A DNA stretch of 64,000 nt from Saccharococcus thermophilus (GCF_011761475.1 NZ_JAASRS010000001.1:1798001-1862000); one strand, 5' to 3'; positions 7,306-17,024 are shown, counted from the stretch's first letter. The notes: a model not told the origin generated them from the letters alone. Translations and numbers: made by a program.

Positions 7306-8149
7306 CTAAATATCCAAATTATTTAAAGGTGAATGTTTTTGATATTTCCTTCCAATTTCTTGATCCGTAAAATCAAGATAAGCCTTTTGCGTAACTTCAA
7401 CGCTTGAATGTCCTAAAATCCGAGATAGTGAAACCCAATCTCCGCCATTTAATAGGTAATATTTGGCAAAATTATTTCTTAGTTGATGTGGATGTATTTC
7501 AACACCAACTTTTCTTCCTGCTTGACGTAAAGCACGTTCAAAATTTCTAACGTCTAATTGAGTTCCTCTCGTTGTTGGAAAAAGATATGGACTATCAGAG
7601 AAACGATCTCGATATTTCATCCAACGTTTTAAATCAGTAGACATTTTGTATGAGAAATACACGTACCGTTGTTGCTTGTTCTTTGGATTTTCGATTAGTA
7701 TTGATTTTGTATCAAAATCAACGTGTTCAGGGCGCAATGCACAGCATTCGCTTGCCCGAATTCCTGTGTCGAGTATTAACCTTGTTTGAATCCATGTACG
7801 ATAGCCGTGAAATGTTGTGATGTCCATTGCGTTAAGTACCTTTTTTATCTCTTCTCTCGTCAGCAAAGGTTTTTTCTTCCGCTGCGGTTTAATATTCTCG
7901 ATGTTTTCGCACGGATTAGTTTTTATTTCACGTTCTCTATACAAAAAGTTGAAAAATACTTTGATGTTTCTTAGATAATTTGCAATAGTCGTGTCACTTA
8001 TTTTTTTCCCTACATCATTTCGCCTGTCGGGATAATTAATTTCTTTGCTTTTTTCATTTGCAACGACTGTGTATTTTCCACGCTCCCGTAAATATCTAAT
8101 GTATTGCCGAATATGAACCGACTTCACCTTGTCAATATTCGTGATTTTA
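7306..8149 (-). pseudogene. Tyrosine recombinase/integrase, 3' fragment (split by IS1634)
   Basis: Carries the whole catalytic domain of a phage-integrase-family recombinase. The active residues are visible in order: Arg in 'DTGIRASECCAL', the His-x-x-Arg box in 'HPHQLRNNFAK', the second His in 'ILGHSSVEV' and the nucleophile Tyr in 'QKAYLDF'. The N-terminal SAM-like domain begins at 10155 and is cut off by the IS at 8150-10036. Joining across one copy of ATTTTA restores 'FLERECKITNIDKVKS' in frame, for about 318 residues. A 285-residue ORF reading out of the IS end is open (from 8163), but lacks the core-binding start. Confidence 0.75.
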
Positions 8150-10036
8150 CTCACATTTCGCACCCTAACAAGGTCAAAACAAAGGATTTTTTATTTAGTT
8201 TTTCAGAATAACTTTTTGACCAACACAACGAGCGATGGCAATCCTTTTTTTACCATCGCTGGTCGTTCCGTATCACGTTACACGTAGATGCTCTCATCCA
8301 TGCCCAATCCCTGCAGAATCCTTCGCTGATCAGGGGTAAGGGAGCGATCCAGTGAGCGTTGGATGCGCCCATCCGGCAGCTTGAACAGGACGACGTTCAC
8401 ATATTGAAACAGCTGAAAAATCGCCTGTCCCGTCGGCCGGGTCAGCTTGCGGCCTCCAGGACCCTTCAACGGGTGTTCTGGAGTAATAAACTGACGCACT
8501 CGGCGCTGAAAAACGCGGTAAATAGCCAAGGCCAACAGAAACAAATAGCCTAATACTGCGACCCGTTCTGGTTTTTTGACGTAAATCTCATCCGTGAAAA
8601 ACGGATCTTTCAAAAAAGCGAAGTTCATTTCCACCGAGATCTGCCCTTTATACAGCTTCAAGATCTCTTGGGCATCCATGGGTTGGCCCTTCCATTCCTT
8701 CGGAACGGTCGTGACAAGGACAAACCGGGACGCTTTCCGTCTCGCCTGTTCCCACGCGTCTTGGTCGAATTCGACGTCAAGGTGCAAGAAATACAGCGTC
8801 TCCACCTCGGGTTCCGCCCCTTTTTTCGGCCGTCCGCGCCGTTTTTTCAGGCGTACGATCTCTTCGACCGCGGCCTCAACCCGATGAAACCGGGGGCGAA
8901 GGGACGCCTTGAGGGACGCCAAGGCTTGTTCGGCATCTTCCCGGCAGGAGAAGGGGTGACGCTCCCAACGGGCTTGTTCCTCGCGAAGAAGCTCCGCTTC
9001 TTTGGTTCGTTCTTTTTCAAGCGTCTTTCCTTTTCGCTGGTCGAGCGCGCTCGATTCAACAACGATCAGCCGAACGGGGTGGCCTTCATACGTCGAGGCC
9101 GTTTCCCATACCCGGTACGTGGCGCCGTTTCTCTCCGCCAACGTAAAGGGATCGCTCCACGTCGTGTCCTCAGCATCCGCTTCGGCCAGCGCGGTTTTCA
9201 CGATCCGGAGCGACGAAGGGCCTCTGGTGATCAAAAAGGCGTTGGCCGCTTTGGTTTGCGCCAGGGTCTCTTTCGTCATCGCGGCGGAATCGGCCACGTA
9301 AATCCATTCGTCTTCGATTTTGGCCTGCTTCAGCTGTTCATGGACACGAGACAGCACCTCGGGATTCCATGTTTTATCGGGCAGGTTGCCATCGTGCACA
9401 TCGCCGTAAAACGGGATGCCGTCCTCGTTGCCGACCAGTCCGAAACCGATCTGTTTTTGCCAACGATGATGGCGGTTGTAGCCATGTGTGATTTGTAAGG
9501 CCTCTAACGAGGCCGATTCATACGCGCCGTAAACGGTCTTGTCCGTCGTATCGGCGTGGAAGGCTCGGAGGGAAAGGCCTTCTTTTCGATAAATATGAAT
9601 CAAGCAAGTGCTGATGACGTTGTGAATGCCAGCCTCATACAGGCGATCGAGATGACGGGCCAACGCATCGTCGTTCAACCAGGAAGGATGGAGATCGGGA
9701 CGGATGAGTTTCTCACAATCGACCTCCTGAGCCCAATGTTCCAAGTGAACAAGGGCTTGCCGGCCGTCAAACACATTGTAGAGGATGGCCTGAACGGCAT
9801 CGCTGACTCGCGTTTGGCACTGCGGATCGACGGGCACGAGATGGTCAATCAATTGAGGCAGACCCAGTTTCTTGAATAGGGCACTTATTATATTCAAATA
9901 AGAATTGCGATAGACCTTTTTGACTTGAACGTTCATAAGTGAAAAACTCCTTTACGTTCCTTGTGTGTCAAGGATTCATTCGACATCGGAACGAAAAAAT
10001 CCTCCCGATTTTCGTCGAGAGGGTGCGAAATGTGAG
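8150..10036 (-). mobile_element. IS1634-type insertion sequence, copy 2
   Basis: An 1887-bp element with the same ends as copy 1, in the opposite orientation, flanked by the 6-bp direct repeat ATTTTA (8144-8149 and 10037-10042). It splits the tyrosine recombinase gene. The left end reads CTCACATTTCGCACCC from 8150 and the right end GGGTGCGAAATGTGAG to 10036. Only about 1.8 kb separates it from copy 1. Confidence 0.93.
8278..9936 (-). CDS. IS1634-type transposase (copy 2)
   Basis: A 552-residue transposase identical to that at 4597-6255 (see there for catalytic landmarks). Its ATG and AAAGGAG ribosome site are retained, so it is expected to be functional. Minus-strand orientation means the gene reads the same way as the recombinase it interrupts. 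Confidence 0.92.
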   Translation of the reverse strand: MNVQVKKVYRNSYLNIISALFKKLGLPQLIDHLVPVDPQCQTRVSDAVQAILYNVFDGRQALVHLEHWAQEVDCEKLIRPDLHPSWLNDDALARHLDRLYEAGIHNVISTCLIHIYRKEGLSLRAFHADTTDKTVYGAYESASLEALQITHGYNRHHRWQKQIGFGLVGNEDGIPFYGDVHDGNLPDKTWNPEVLSRVHEQLKQAKIEDEWIYVADSAAMTKETLAQTKAANAFLITRGPSSLRIVKTALAEADAEDTTWSDPFTLAERNGATYRVWETASTYEGHPVRLIVVESSALDQRKGKTLEKERTKEAELLREEQARWERHPFSCREDAEQALASLKASLRPRFHRVEAAVEEIVRLKKRRGRPKKGAEPEVETLYFLHLDVEFDQDAWEQARRKASRFVLVTTVPKEWKGQPMDAQEILKLYKGQISVEMNFAFLKDPFFTDEIYVKKPERVAVLGYLFLLALAIYRVFQRRVRQFITPEHPLKGPGGRKLTRPTGQAIFQLFQYVNVVLFKLPDGRIQRSLDRSLTPDQRRILQGLGMDESIYV

Positions 10037-10155
10037 ATTTTACATTCACGTTCAAGGAAAATAAGGAACAGTTGTAAAGTTTGCTGATAACTGGCAAGTG
10101 TTTTTCGAGATAAATTTTTTGAATCACAATACAGTAGGAAATTATCTAAATGCAT
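10037..10155 (-). pseudogene. Tyrosine recombinase/integrase, 5' fragment (split by IS1634)
   Basis: The N-terminal 40 or so codons of the recombinase: 'MHLDNFLLYCDSKNLSRKT' followed by 'LASYQQTLQLFLIFLEREC' is the start of a SAM-like core-binding domain. After the IS junction the frame runs into the element and ends with the 19-residue tail 'SHFAPSRRKSGGFFRSDVE'. The true start is uncertain: a strong GGAGG lies further upstream, beside GTG 10182, inside a hairpin, with TTG and ATG codons following it. The 3' part is at 7306-8149. Confidence 0.65.
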
Positions 10156-10173
10156 CTGAAGATCATTCAAAAT

Positions 10174-10226
10174 AAAAAACACCTCCAGATTTTATTGTTG
10201 GTCAATAAAATCTGAAAGTGTTTTTT
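10174..10226 (-). terminator. Terminator downstream of spo0A, overlapping the integrase start region
   Basis: Long hairpin with arms AAAAACAC-n3-CAGATTTTATT and AATAAAATCTG-n3-GTGTTTTTT around a short loop; on the minus strand it is followed by a T-rich run. It lies about 110 bases past the spo0A stop and is its likely terminator. The same stem contains the GGAGG that would serve the integrase, so the recombinase leader is folded into the terminator. Confidence 0.7.
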
Positions 10227-10337
10227 ATTAGTTGATATTTAATTCTGAATTTATGGGTATAGATAAGAAATTTATTGGTCAGCGGCGTGAATATGGAAGA
10301 TTTTTACTATACCCTTAAGCCCTTGATACACTTGCTC

Positions 10338-11120
10338 TTAAGACGCCTTATGCTCTAATCTTAACTTATCTGCCACCATCGCGATGAATTCGCTGTTCAT
10401 CGGTTTGGCTTTCGACATGCTTACAGTATAGCCGAATAAGGAAGAAATGGATTCGAGATTGCCGCGGCTCCAGGCAACTTCGATCGCATGGCGAATCGCC
10501 CGCTCAACACGGCTAGCGGTTGTGTTGTATTTTTTAGCGATATCCGGATAAAGCACTTTCGTAATCGAACCGAGCAATTCGATATCATGATATACCATGG
10601 CAATCGCTTCGCGTAAATATAAATATCCTTTGATATGAGCCGGAACGCCGATCTCATGAATGATGCTCGTGATGCTGGCATCCAAATTTTTCGGTTTGTT
10701 GTCGCGCGCTTGATAAGATGGAACCGTTTTTTTCATAATCGGCGTTGTTTTTCCATAAATTTGCCGGATATGATGCACCAAATTTTCCATATCAAACGGT
10801 TTTAAAATAAAGTAAGAAGCGCCAAGTTCGACCGCTTTCTTTGTTACATCTTCCTGGCCAAATGCCGTTAACATAATGACGTTCGGCGGCTGCTGCTGCC
10901 GCTTCGTCCGAATTTTTTCCAGCACCGCTAAACCATCTAAATGCGGCATAATAATGTCTAACAACAAAATATCCGGCTGCTTTTCTTCGAGCATATATAA
11001 GCAATCTTGGCCGTTATAAGCCGTTCCAATGACTTCCATGTCGCTTTGGCTAGAAATATATTCTTCGAGCAGGCTTACTAATTCGCGATTATCATCTGCG
11101 ATACATACTTTAATTTTCAA
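10338..11120 (-). CDS. spo0A: Stage 0 sporulation protein A, master response regulator
   Basis: The phosphorelay output regulator that commits the cell to sporulation by binding 0A boxes. The 260 residues match family length. The receiver domain shows the acidic pocket D9-D10, the phospho-acceptor D55 in 'ILLLDIIMP', and the conserved Thr and Lys in 'VIMLTAFG' and 'FILKPFD'. The C-terminal effector domain (about 140-260) contains '[16 protein letters not shown]' and the recognition segment '[16 protein letters not shown]'. In Bacillus it directly follows spoIVB; here two IS elements separate them but both native promoters remain. Terminator at 10174-10226. Confidence 0.98.
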   Translation of the reverse strand: MKIKVCIADDNRELVSLLEEYISSQSDMEVIGTAYNGQDCLYMLEEKQPDILLLDIIMPHLDGLAVLEKIRTKRQQQPPNVIMLTAFGQEDVTKKAVELGASYFILKPFDMENLVHHIRQIYGKTTPIMKKTVPSYQARDNKPKNLDASITSIIHEIGVPAHIKGYLYLREAIAMVYHDIELLGSITKVLYPDIAKKYNTTASRVERAIRHAIEVAWSRGNLESISSLFGYTVSMSKAKPMNSEFIAMVADKLRLEHKAS

Positions 11121-11173
11121 GAAACATCTTCCTCCCTATTCCCTTTTTTCTATGTAGAAAAATCCATTTAGAT

Positions 11174-11305
11174 AAATTCGACAATAGGATGACAAAATCC
11201 TTTTATTTTTTGCAAAATACCGAAAAATAAATGATTCTTAAGATTATAACAAAAATAGAGCAAATTTGACAATTCGCAGATGGGAATTGTTACATTTTTG
11301 TCGAA
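11174..11305 (-). promoter_or_regulatory. spo0A promoters Pv (sigma-A) and Ps (sigma-H) with 0A boxes
   Basis: On the minus strand: -35 TTGTCA (11272-11267) with -10 TATAAT (11248-11243), 18-base spacing, fits the vegetative promoter. Downstream, AGGATTT (11201-11195) with GAATTT (11179-11174), 12-13 bases apart, fits a sigma-H promoter. Spo0A-box-like TGTCGAA occurs at 11177-11183 (minus) and 11299-11305 (plus). All lie inside the IS256 insertion point at 11320, so the control region is preserved. Confidence 0.7.
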
Positions 11306-11319
11306 AAATCTTTATATAT

Positions 11320-12753
11320 GGTACCGTCAAGAATTTTGTGTAATGTAAATGGGGTAGGGTTTCTCTGAAATGGATTTGAATTGATAGGGGACTGATTTTC
11401 TCCACACAGGAGACTGAATATTCAGTCTCTTGTGTGGAAAGGGAGAATCCCCTTATTTTGTTTATTTACAATATTTGGTTAACAATAACGTTCTTCAAAC
11501 ATTCGTTGAAGGGCTTCCTGCGCTTCGGCAAATCCTCTTAACTTTCGCCCTGCCCATTTCTCATTAAAATCTTGGATGGTCAAATACACGACTTTTTCCG
11601 CGGCTTCTAAACTGCTCAAACTGTTCATCGGCTTTAGACGTTTCCGAATCTCTTTGATCGTTCGTTCGATGACATTCGTCGTGTAAATCACACTTCGAAT
11701 ACTGCTTGGATAATCCATAAATGTAAGGAGGACATCCAACTCATTGGCCCAAGATTGAACTTCTCTTGGATATTTGCTGGACCATTTCGACTCAAACTGT
11801 TGAAACATTTGTAACGCCATCTCCTTATTCGGCGCGCGATAAATCAGCTTGAGATCCTCGGCCACTTCGAATTGGTCTTTTTTCCGAACACGGCTGAGGG
11901 TGTTGCGGACTTTGTGCACGACACAGCGCTGCACATCGGCTTTCGGATACACCGCCTTAAAGGCTTCCTCCAGCCCCGGAAGGCCATCGAAGACGCCAAG
12001 AAGCACTTCCTTGACGCCTCTTTGGTAGAGGTGTTGAAGAATTTCCTGCCATACATAGGCGCTTTCTTGTCCTCCCACGAAGAAATCCAGAATTTCTCGA
12101 TACCCTTCTTCATTCACTCCTAACACCACATAAATGACTTCTTTCTCTACCGTATCGCGGCGAAGTTTCACGTACAAGCCGTCCAAATATAAGACAGAAT
12201 AACGTTTGGATAGTGGACGATGGTGCCATTTCTCGATGTCTTCTTTCACGACATCGGTAATACGGCTGATCGTCGCTGGAGAATAAGCATTTCCTAGAAT
12301 TCGTTCGATAAACTTGCCAATTTCCCGTGTACTCATGCCACTTTGATACATCCTAATGATGGCTTCCTCCAGCCAGCCGGTGTGGCGTTGATAAGGGGCA
12401 AACAACTGTGTTTGAAATTCCCCGTTTCGGTCTCTTGGAACCAAAAGACCCTCAATCCGGCCATATTGCGTATCTAGATTTCGCTGATAGTAGCCGTTTC
12501 TCATATTCGGCGTTCCAGCCTGTTCGATTTCGAGGAAATGTTTGATTTCTTCCCGCATAATCAGCTCTAATTTTTCCTTCACAAACTGACGAATGACACT
12601 TTCCAGTTGATTTGCCCAGTCGACATTCGGTATACTTCTTTTAGACATAGGTAGGGTACTCCTTTCTCTAAGATTTTTGGTCCAATCAGAGAATACCCTA
12701 CCTTTTTTCTTTTGTTCTAGCAAAATGCTTTACACAAACTTTTATACATCATC
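11320..12753 (-). mobile_element. IS256-family insertion sequence, copy 1
   Basis: A 1434-bp element with 24-bp imperfect terminal repeats: GGTACCGTCAAGAATTTTGT at 11320 and the complement of GATGATGTATAAAAGTTTGT ending at 12753. The flanks carry the 8-bp repeat TTATATAT (11312-11319); its right copy is TTATATA at 12754-12760 plus the T at 13769, because an IS982 element later inserted there. It sits between spoIVB and spo0A, upstream of both spo0A promoters. A long hairpin follows the transposase stop near 11400-11450. Confidence 0.9.
11479..12648 (-). CDS. IS256-family (mutator-type) transposase, copy 1
   Basis: A 389-residue transposase with DDE residues in 'VLYLDGLYVKL', 'LGVFDGLPGLEEA' and the C-terminal 'TTNVIERTIKEIRKR', the mutator-type signature. 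The start 'MSKRSIPNVDW' is chosen because AAAGGAG precedes it; an upstream in-frame ATG at 12723 lies in the terminal repeat region. It differs from the copy at 40713-41882 by one residue (Val here, Gly there, in 'ESAYxWQEI'). It is intact. Confidence 0.92.
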   Translation of the reverse strand: MSKRSIPNVDWANQLESVIRQFVKEKLELIMREEIKHFLEIEQAGTPNMRNGYYQRNLDTQYGRIEGLLVPRDRNGEFQTQLFAPYQRHTGWLEEAIIRMYQSGMSTREIGKFIERILGNAYSPATISRITDVVKEDIEKWHHRPLSKRYSVLYLDGLYVKLRRDTVEKEVIYVVLGVNEEGYREILDFFVGGQESAYVWQEILQHLYQRGVKEVLLGVFDGLPGLEEAFKAVYPKADVQRCVVHKVRNTLSRVRKKDQFEVAEDLKLIYRAPNKEMALQMFQQFESKWSSKYPREVQSWANELDVLLTFMDYPSSIRSVIYTTNVIERTIKEIRKRLKPMNSLSSLEAAEKVVYLTIQDFNEKWAGRKLRGFAEAQEALQRMFEERYC

Positions 12754-12760
12754 TTATATA

Positions 12761-13761
12761 ACCCGTGGTGCTAGATAAAATCAGACAAGCATAAAAATAG
12801 CCCTTGCATGAGGATCTCCTTAAAATGAAAGTGCAACCAAACATCAAAAGGAGAAGTTCCCATGCAAGAGCACTTTCATTTTACAACAGATCGTGTCAAA
12901 CTTCAAAAACAATATGCATCGATTTTGCTTTTTGTATCGGCTCAACTATCGAGTATCCAGATTCATCTTCAACGTCGAAATCGTCATTTGTTGAAACAGA
13001 AAGACGAAGTCATCATCACCATCCATGTCCTTGGAAAGTTGTTGGGCTTCACTTCCGAACGGGCTTGGCACCGGTTTGTGATTGGGAATTTGTTTCCCAA
13101 GGCCTTGTTCCCTGAGCGTTCTCGGTACAACCGTCGCTGCCGAGCGCTTAGCTTTGCGATCAAGTGGATTCGACACCAGTTGGCCAAGCGCGGGCAACAC
13201 CATGCGTATGCGGTCGTGGACAGCTTGCCGATCGAGCTGTGTCATTCAGCTCGAATGCATCGCGTCAAACGATTCCGTGGAATTGCCGATATTGGCTATT
13301 GTGCTTCCAAAAGGATCACTTTCTATGGGTTGAAACTTCACCTGCAGGTCACCGACCAAGGGCTTCCGATGGGATATGTTGTCACCGAAGCGTCTTGTCA
13401 CGACCGGGTGGCCGCTGAAACCGTCATGACGCAAATTCCACATCCGTATAACCTCGGTGACAAAGGGTATATCAGCCAAAAGCTGCAAAAGAAGCTGTAC
13501 GAAGAGCACCGGGTCGCTTTTTGGACGCCCGTTCGAAAAAATCAGCGAATTCGCCAATCGGACGCATGGAAACAGTGGATGAAGCGAAAACGTAAAGTGG
13601 TGGAAACCGTGTTTTCGATTTTAGTCGATTCGTATCGGATCACCGAGATTCGAGCGAACTCGGTTTCTGGATTTGAAACGGCGCTGGATGGTATTTTACT
13701 GGCTTACTCCCTTGTTGTTCTTGGGCTAGTTGAGTGTTAAAACTCAACTAGCACCACGGGT
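12761..13761 (+). mobile_element. IS982-family insertion sequence
   Basis: A 1001-bp element with terminal repeats ACCCGTGGTGCTAG at 12761 and CTAGCACCACGGGT ending at 13761, flanked by the 7-bp direct repeat TTATATA (12754-12760, 13762-13768). It inserted exactly at the right edge of the IS256 copy, inside that element's own target duplication. It holds one transposase on the plus strand. Confidence 0.92.
12862..13740 (+). CDS. IS982-family transposase
   Basis: A 292-residue DDE transposase. Catalytic landmarks: 'YAVVDSLPIEL' (first Asp), 'YNLGDKGYIS' (second Asp) and 'KRKVVETVFSIL' (Glu), spaced as in IS982. The ATG has AAAAGGAG about eight bases upstream and the stop lies just before the right terminal repeat. 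It is the only copy in the window and appears intact. Confidence 0.92.
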   Translation: MQEHFHFTTDRVKLQKQYASILLFVSAQLSSIQIHLQRRNRHLLKQKDEVIITIHVLGKLLGFTSERAWHRFVIGNLFPKALFPERSRYNRRCRALSFAIKWIRHQLAKRGQHHAYAVVDSLPIELCHSARMHRVKRFRGIADIGYCASKRITFYGLKLHLQVTDQGLPMGYVVTEASCHDRVAAETVMTQIPHPYNLGDKGYISQKLQKKLYEEHRVAFWTPVRKNQRIRQSDAWKQWMKRKRKVVETVFSILVDSYRITEIRANSVSGFETALDGILLAYSLVVLGLVEC

Positions 13762-13847
13762 TTATATATTCATTTTATATGATGTTTCACCAAATATCTA
13801 TGCAAAAAAGGTAAATTTCTTGACGTTTTTTACAAAATTTTTTGCTT

Positions 13848-13882
13848 AAAAAGGCGGGCTGAATCGATCAGCTCGCCTTTTT
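13848..13882 (-). terminator. Intrinsic terminator of spoIVB
   Basis: Stem AAAAAGGCG-GCTGA / TCAGC-CGCCTTTTT around a short loop; on the minus strand the run of T follows the second arm. It begins within the last codons of spoIVB and separates that gene from the IS cluster and spo0A. Confidence 0.75.
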
Positions 13883-15157
13883 CTGTTTGCCATATATATC
13901 AATGCCTGCTTCGTTTAACATCCATTCAATATGAACACCATATCCTGAAGTCGGATCGTTCACAAATACGTGTGTAACAGCGCCAACTAATTTCCCATTT
14001 TGAATAATCGGGCTTCCGCTCATTCCTTGAACGATTCCGCCTGTTTTCTTTAATAAGCGCGGGTCGGTAACACGGATGACTAGCCCTTTAGTGGCTGGGA
14101 ATTTTTGTGGAATGGTGCTGACAATTTCGATATCAAATTGTTCAACTTTATCGTCTTCGACCACCGTCAACATTTTTGCCGGTCCCTCTTTTACTTGGTT
14201 CGCTAAAGCAACAGGAATCGGTTTAGTAAAAATTCTGTTTTCCACCGGTTTTGTCAATGTCCCAAAAATGCCAAACGGACTATTTTCCGTGATATTTCCA
14301 ATTACCTCTTCGTCCTCGGAAAATCGTGCTAATTTCTCCCCTGGATTGCCGCTGCTTCCTTTTTCAATCGAGGTAACCGTTGATCTCATAATTTGCCCAT
14401 TTTGCACAACAATTGGTTTTTTCGTATCCATATCGGAAATGACATGACCAAGTGCTCCGTATTTTTTAGAAACAGGGTCATAAAACGTCATCGTGCCAAT
14501 TCCAGCGGCAGAGTCCCGGATGTACAAGCCGATGCGGTAAGCGTGGTCATGCTTGTCTTTGAGCGGAACCAGTTTGGTCGTAAAGGAATGTTGATCGCGC
14601 AGAACTTGAAGATGGAGCGGTTTTCCTGTTTTTCCTGCTTCCTCAATGAAAGGAGAGAGGTCGCTCATCTTTTCGATTTTTTTGCCATTAATGCCTGTAA
14701 TTATATCCCCTACTTGAATTCCGGCGATTTCTCCCGGCGATTTTTTTCCCTTTTCTGTTTCGACGAGATGATAGCCAACAACGAGAACCCCTACCGTATT
14801 TAACTTAACGCCAATCGATTGCCCTCCAGGAATGACTTTCAACGTTGGCAGTACTTTTACATCCACTTGTTTAATCGGCATTCCGGCAACTTCTAATACC
14901 ATTTTCTTTTCTCCACTTTGTTTTGCTTTTACAGAAAGCGAATGATTCTGTTCATAAACTTCTATCGATTTGGGAGCGTCTTTTACCATTGCCTGAACTG
15001 GAAGCGCTACGATAGGAAATCGTACCGCTTCTCCTTCAAATAGCATAATTTGTTTTGGAATTTGCAAATATTCCTTCATCGGTTTGGACATGCCGATGAG
15101 TATTAGCGATATAAGGAGAAAAACCCCAACGATTTTTCGGATTGCTTCTGTATTCAA
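13868..15157 (-). CDS. spoIVB: SpoIVB serine peptidase, pro-sigma-K checkpoint signal
   Basis: Secreted from the forespore, where it cleaves SpoIVFA to activate pro-sigma-K processing in the mother cell. 429 residues: an N-terminal membrane anchor (about 8-24, '[16 protein letters not shown]'), a PDZ domain (about 120-195, with '[16 protein letters not shown]'), and an S55 peptidase domain with catalytic His in '[12 protein letters not shown]' and Ser in '[13 protein letters not shown]'. The start is TTG with GAGGAG about ten bases upstream. Normally followed by spo0A; here IS256 and IS982 intervene. Expected forespore-specific control; no promoter could be assigned with confidence. Confidence 0.96.
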   Translation of the reverse strand: MNTEAIRKIVGVFLLISLILIGMSKPMKEYLQIPKQIMLFEGEAVRFPIVALPVQAMVKDAPKSIEVYEQNHSLSVKAKQSGEKKMVLEVAGMPIKQVDVKVLPTLKVIPGGQSIGVKLNTVGVLVVGYHLVETEKGKKSPGEIAGIQVGDIITGINGKKIEKMSDLSPFIEEAGKTGKPLHLQVLRDQHSFTTKLVPLKDKHDHAYRIGLYIRDSAAGIGTMTFYDPVSKKYGALGHVISDMDTKKPIVVQNGQIMRSTVTSIEKGSSGNPGEKLARFSEDEEVIGNITENSPFGIFGTLTKPVENRIFTKPIPVALANQVKEGPAKMLTVVEDDKVEQFDIEIVSTIPQKFPATKGLVIRVTDPRLLKKTGGIVQGMSGSPIIQNGKLVGAVTHVFVNDPTSGYGVHIEWMLNEAGIDIYGKQKKAS

Positions 15158-15253
15158 TCTTGTTCACTCTCCTCGCTCCCACCTACACCTTTCAAAAAGC
15201 GGCTACAGTTTTAATTTTGCCTTAAACCGTGGAAATATAATCGCTGAGCCTAT

Positions 15254-15280
15254 AAAAAAAAGCTACCCATAATGGGCAGC
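15254..15280 (-). terminator. Intrinsic terminator of the argR-recN operon
   Basis: Hairpin AGCTACCCAT / ATGGGCAGC with a run of eight A on the plus side, that is, T on the minus transcript, directly after the recN stop. It isolates spoIVB from recN transcription. Confidence 0.75.
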
Positions 15281-15283
15281 GTT

Positions 15284-17005
15284 TCATTCTTTGAGCTTTG
15301 TTGCTAGCTCGAGCAGTTCTTTTGCATGCTTTTTTGTCAGCTCGGTAATTTCCACCCCAGAAATCATCCGTCCGATTTCCTTTACTTTTTCTTCCTCTGT
15401 CAATGCTTTTACGGATGTTTTCGTTCGATTTCCGTCCGTTTCTTTGGCAATAAACAAATGCGTATCCGCCATTGCCGCTACTTGCGGCAGATGAGAAATG
15501 CAAAGCACTTGCGAATCAATGGAGATGCGGTAAATTTTTTCTGCTATCGCCTGAGCCACGCGGCCGCTGACACCGGTATCGACTTCATCAAAAATGATCG
15601 ATGTCACTCCTTGGTGTTTAGAAAAAATGCTTTTTAACGCCAGCATAATGCGCGACAGTTCACCGCCGGAAGCGATTTTGGCAAGCGGTTTTAACGGTTC
15701 GCCGACATTCGTGGAAATATAAAACTCAACCACATCTACGCCATCCTCATGGAATTTGACTGGCACCCCATCTAAAAGCGGCGCATCGAGTGTTCCTTCT
15801 CGTTTGGAAAACACGATGTCAAACTGCGTTTTTTCCATATATAGGTCTTTTAATTCTTGGTGAATATGGTCAATCAACATTTTGGCATACTTTTTGCGAA
15901 CATTCGTTACATTTTTGGCTTCAATTAATAAATCTTCCGTCACTGACTTTAATTCTTTCTGCAGTTCGTGAATATGCGTTTCCCGGTTTTGAATCGTATC
16001 GATTTCTTCCCCAATTTTTTCAGCGTATTGCAAAATCTCCTCGATTGTCGATCCGTATTTTCGTTTTAATTGATTAATCTCGCTAAGGCGGCTTTCGATA
16101 AAATCAAGACGGTATGGATCATATTCTAATTGTTCGAGTTCATCGCGCAATTTATACGTAATATCTTCTAATAAATAATAACTATTCGCAATCGTTTCAT
16201 ACGCTTCTTTTAAGGATGGATCAATGGAAGCAACATCGTCTAAATGGCTCATCGCCAGCCCTATCCAATCAAGGCCGCGCTGTTCTCCGGATAATGCCTC
16301 ATAACTATGTTTCAAGGCCTCGTAAATTTTTTGGAAATTTATGATTTTTACCCTTTCTTCCATTAATTGTTCTTCTTCGTTTGGCTGTAAGTTTGCCTGC
16401 TGAATCTCATTGAGCTGAAACGTCAATAAATCAAGGCGGTGGGCCATTTGCTGCTCATTTTCATTTAATTTTTTCAGCTTTTTCCGCAATTGTTCGTATT
16501 TCTCATAAACAGAGCGGTATTCGGCAAGCGCTTCCGCAATTTCCGCACCGCCGTATTCGTCCAACAACGGAAGATGCCGGGATGGATCCATTAATTCTTG
16601 ATGTTCATGCTGGCCGTGGATATCGACAAGCGTTGAACCAATCTCTCGCAATATCGCTGTCGTTACTAATTTCCCGTTTACGCGGCATACGCTTTTCCCT
16701 GTCGCAAAAATTTCACGGCGCAGAACAACCATTCCCTCGCTAATATCGATGCCGAATTCGGCACATTTGCCGTAACACGGATGGGTTTCGTCGTCTAATA
16801 AAAAAAGTCCCTCTATTTCCGCCTTCTCTTCACCAAAACGGACAAATTCCGCCGAACCGCGCCCACCGATCAGCAAATGGATCGCATCAATAATAATCGA
16901 TTTTCCCGCCCCTGTTTCGCCAGTTAATACCGTCAATCCTTTTTCAAACGAAATCGACAGCGATTCGATAATGGCGAAATTTTTTATGGATAATTCCGCA
17001 AGCAA
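15284..17005 (-). CDS. recN: DNA repair ATPase RecN (SMC-like)
   Basis: Acts early in double-strand break repair, binding and holding DNA ends on the nucleoid. 573 residues in SMC architecture: N-terminal Walker A 'GETGAGKSII' (about 30-39), two long coiled-coil arms (about 150-360), then the ABC signature 'ASGGELSRIMLALK' and Walker B 'IIFDEVDTGVSG'. Translation starts at TTG with AAGGTGG about nine bases upstream. It follows argR by 19 bases, as in Bacillus, and has its own terminator. Confidence 0.96.
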   Translation of the reverse strand: MLAELSIKNFAIIESLSISFEKGLTVLTGETGAGKSIIIDAIHLLIGGRGSAEFVRFGEEKAEIEGLFLLDDETHPCYGKCAEFGIDISEGMVVLRREIFATGKSVCRVNGKLVTTAILREIGSTLVDIHGQHEHQELMDPSRHLPLLDEYGGAEIAEALAEYRSVYEKYEQLRKKLKKLNENEQQMAHRLDLLTFQLNEIQQANLQPNEEEQLMEERVKIINFQKIYEALKHSYEALSGEQRGLDWIGLAMSHLDDVASIDPSLKEAYETIANSYYLLEDITYKLRDELEQLEYDPYRLDFIESRLSEINQLKRKYGSTIEEILQYAEKIGEEIDTIQNRETHIHELQKELKSVTEDLLIEAKNVTNVRKKYAKMLIDHIHQELKDLYMEKTQFDIVFSKREGTLDAPLLDGVPVKFHEDGVDVVEFYISTNVGEPLKPLAKIASGGELSRIMLALKSIFSKHQGVTSIIFDEVDTGVSGRVAQAIAEKIYRISIDSQVLCISHLPQVAAMADTHLFIAKETDGNRTKTSVKALTEEEKVKEIGRMISGVEITELTKKHAKELLELATKLKE

Positions 17006-17024
17006 TGGGAATCACCACCTTTAT

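Noticed and set aside
9933-10127. 64-residue frame at the right edge of IS copy 2
   Set aside because: Spans the IS end and the integrase 5' part in another frame; the integrase frame explains the segment.
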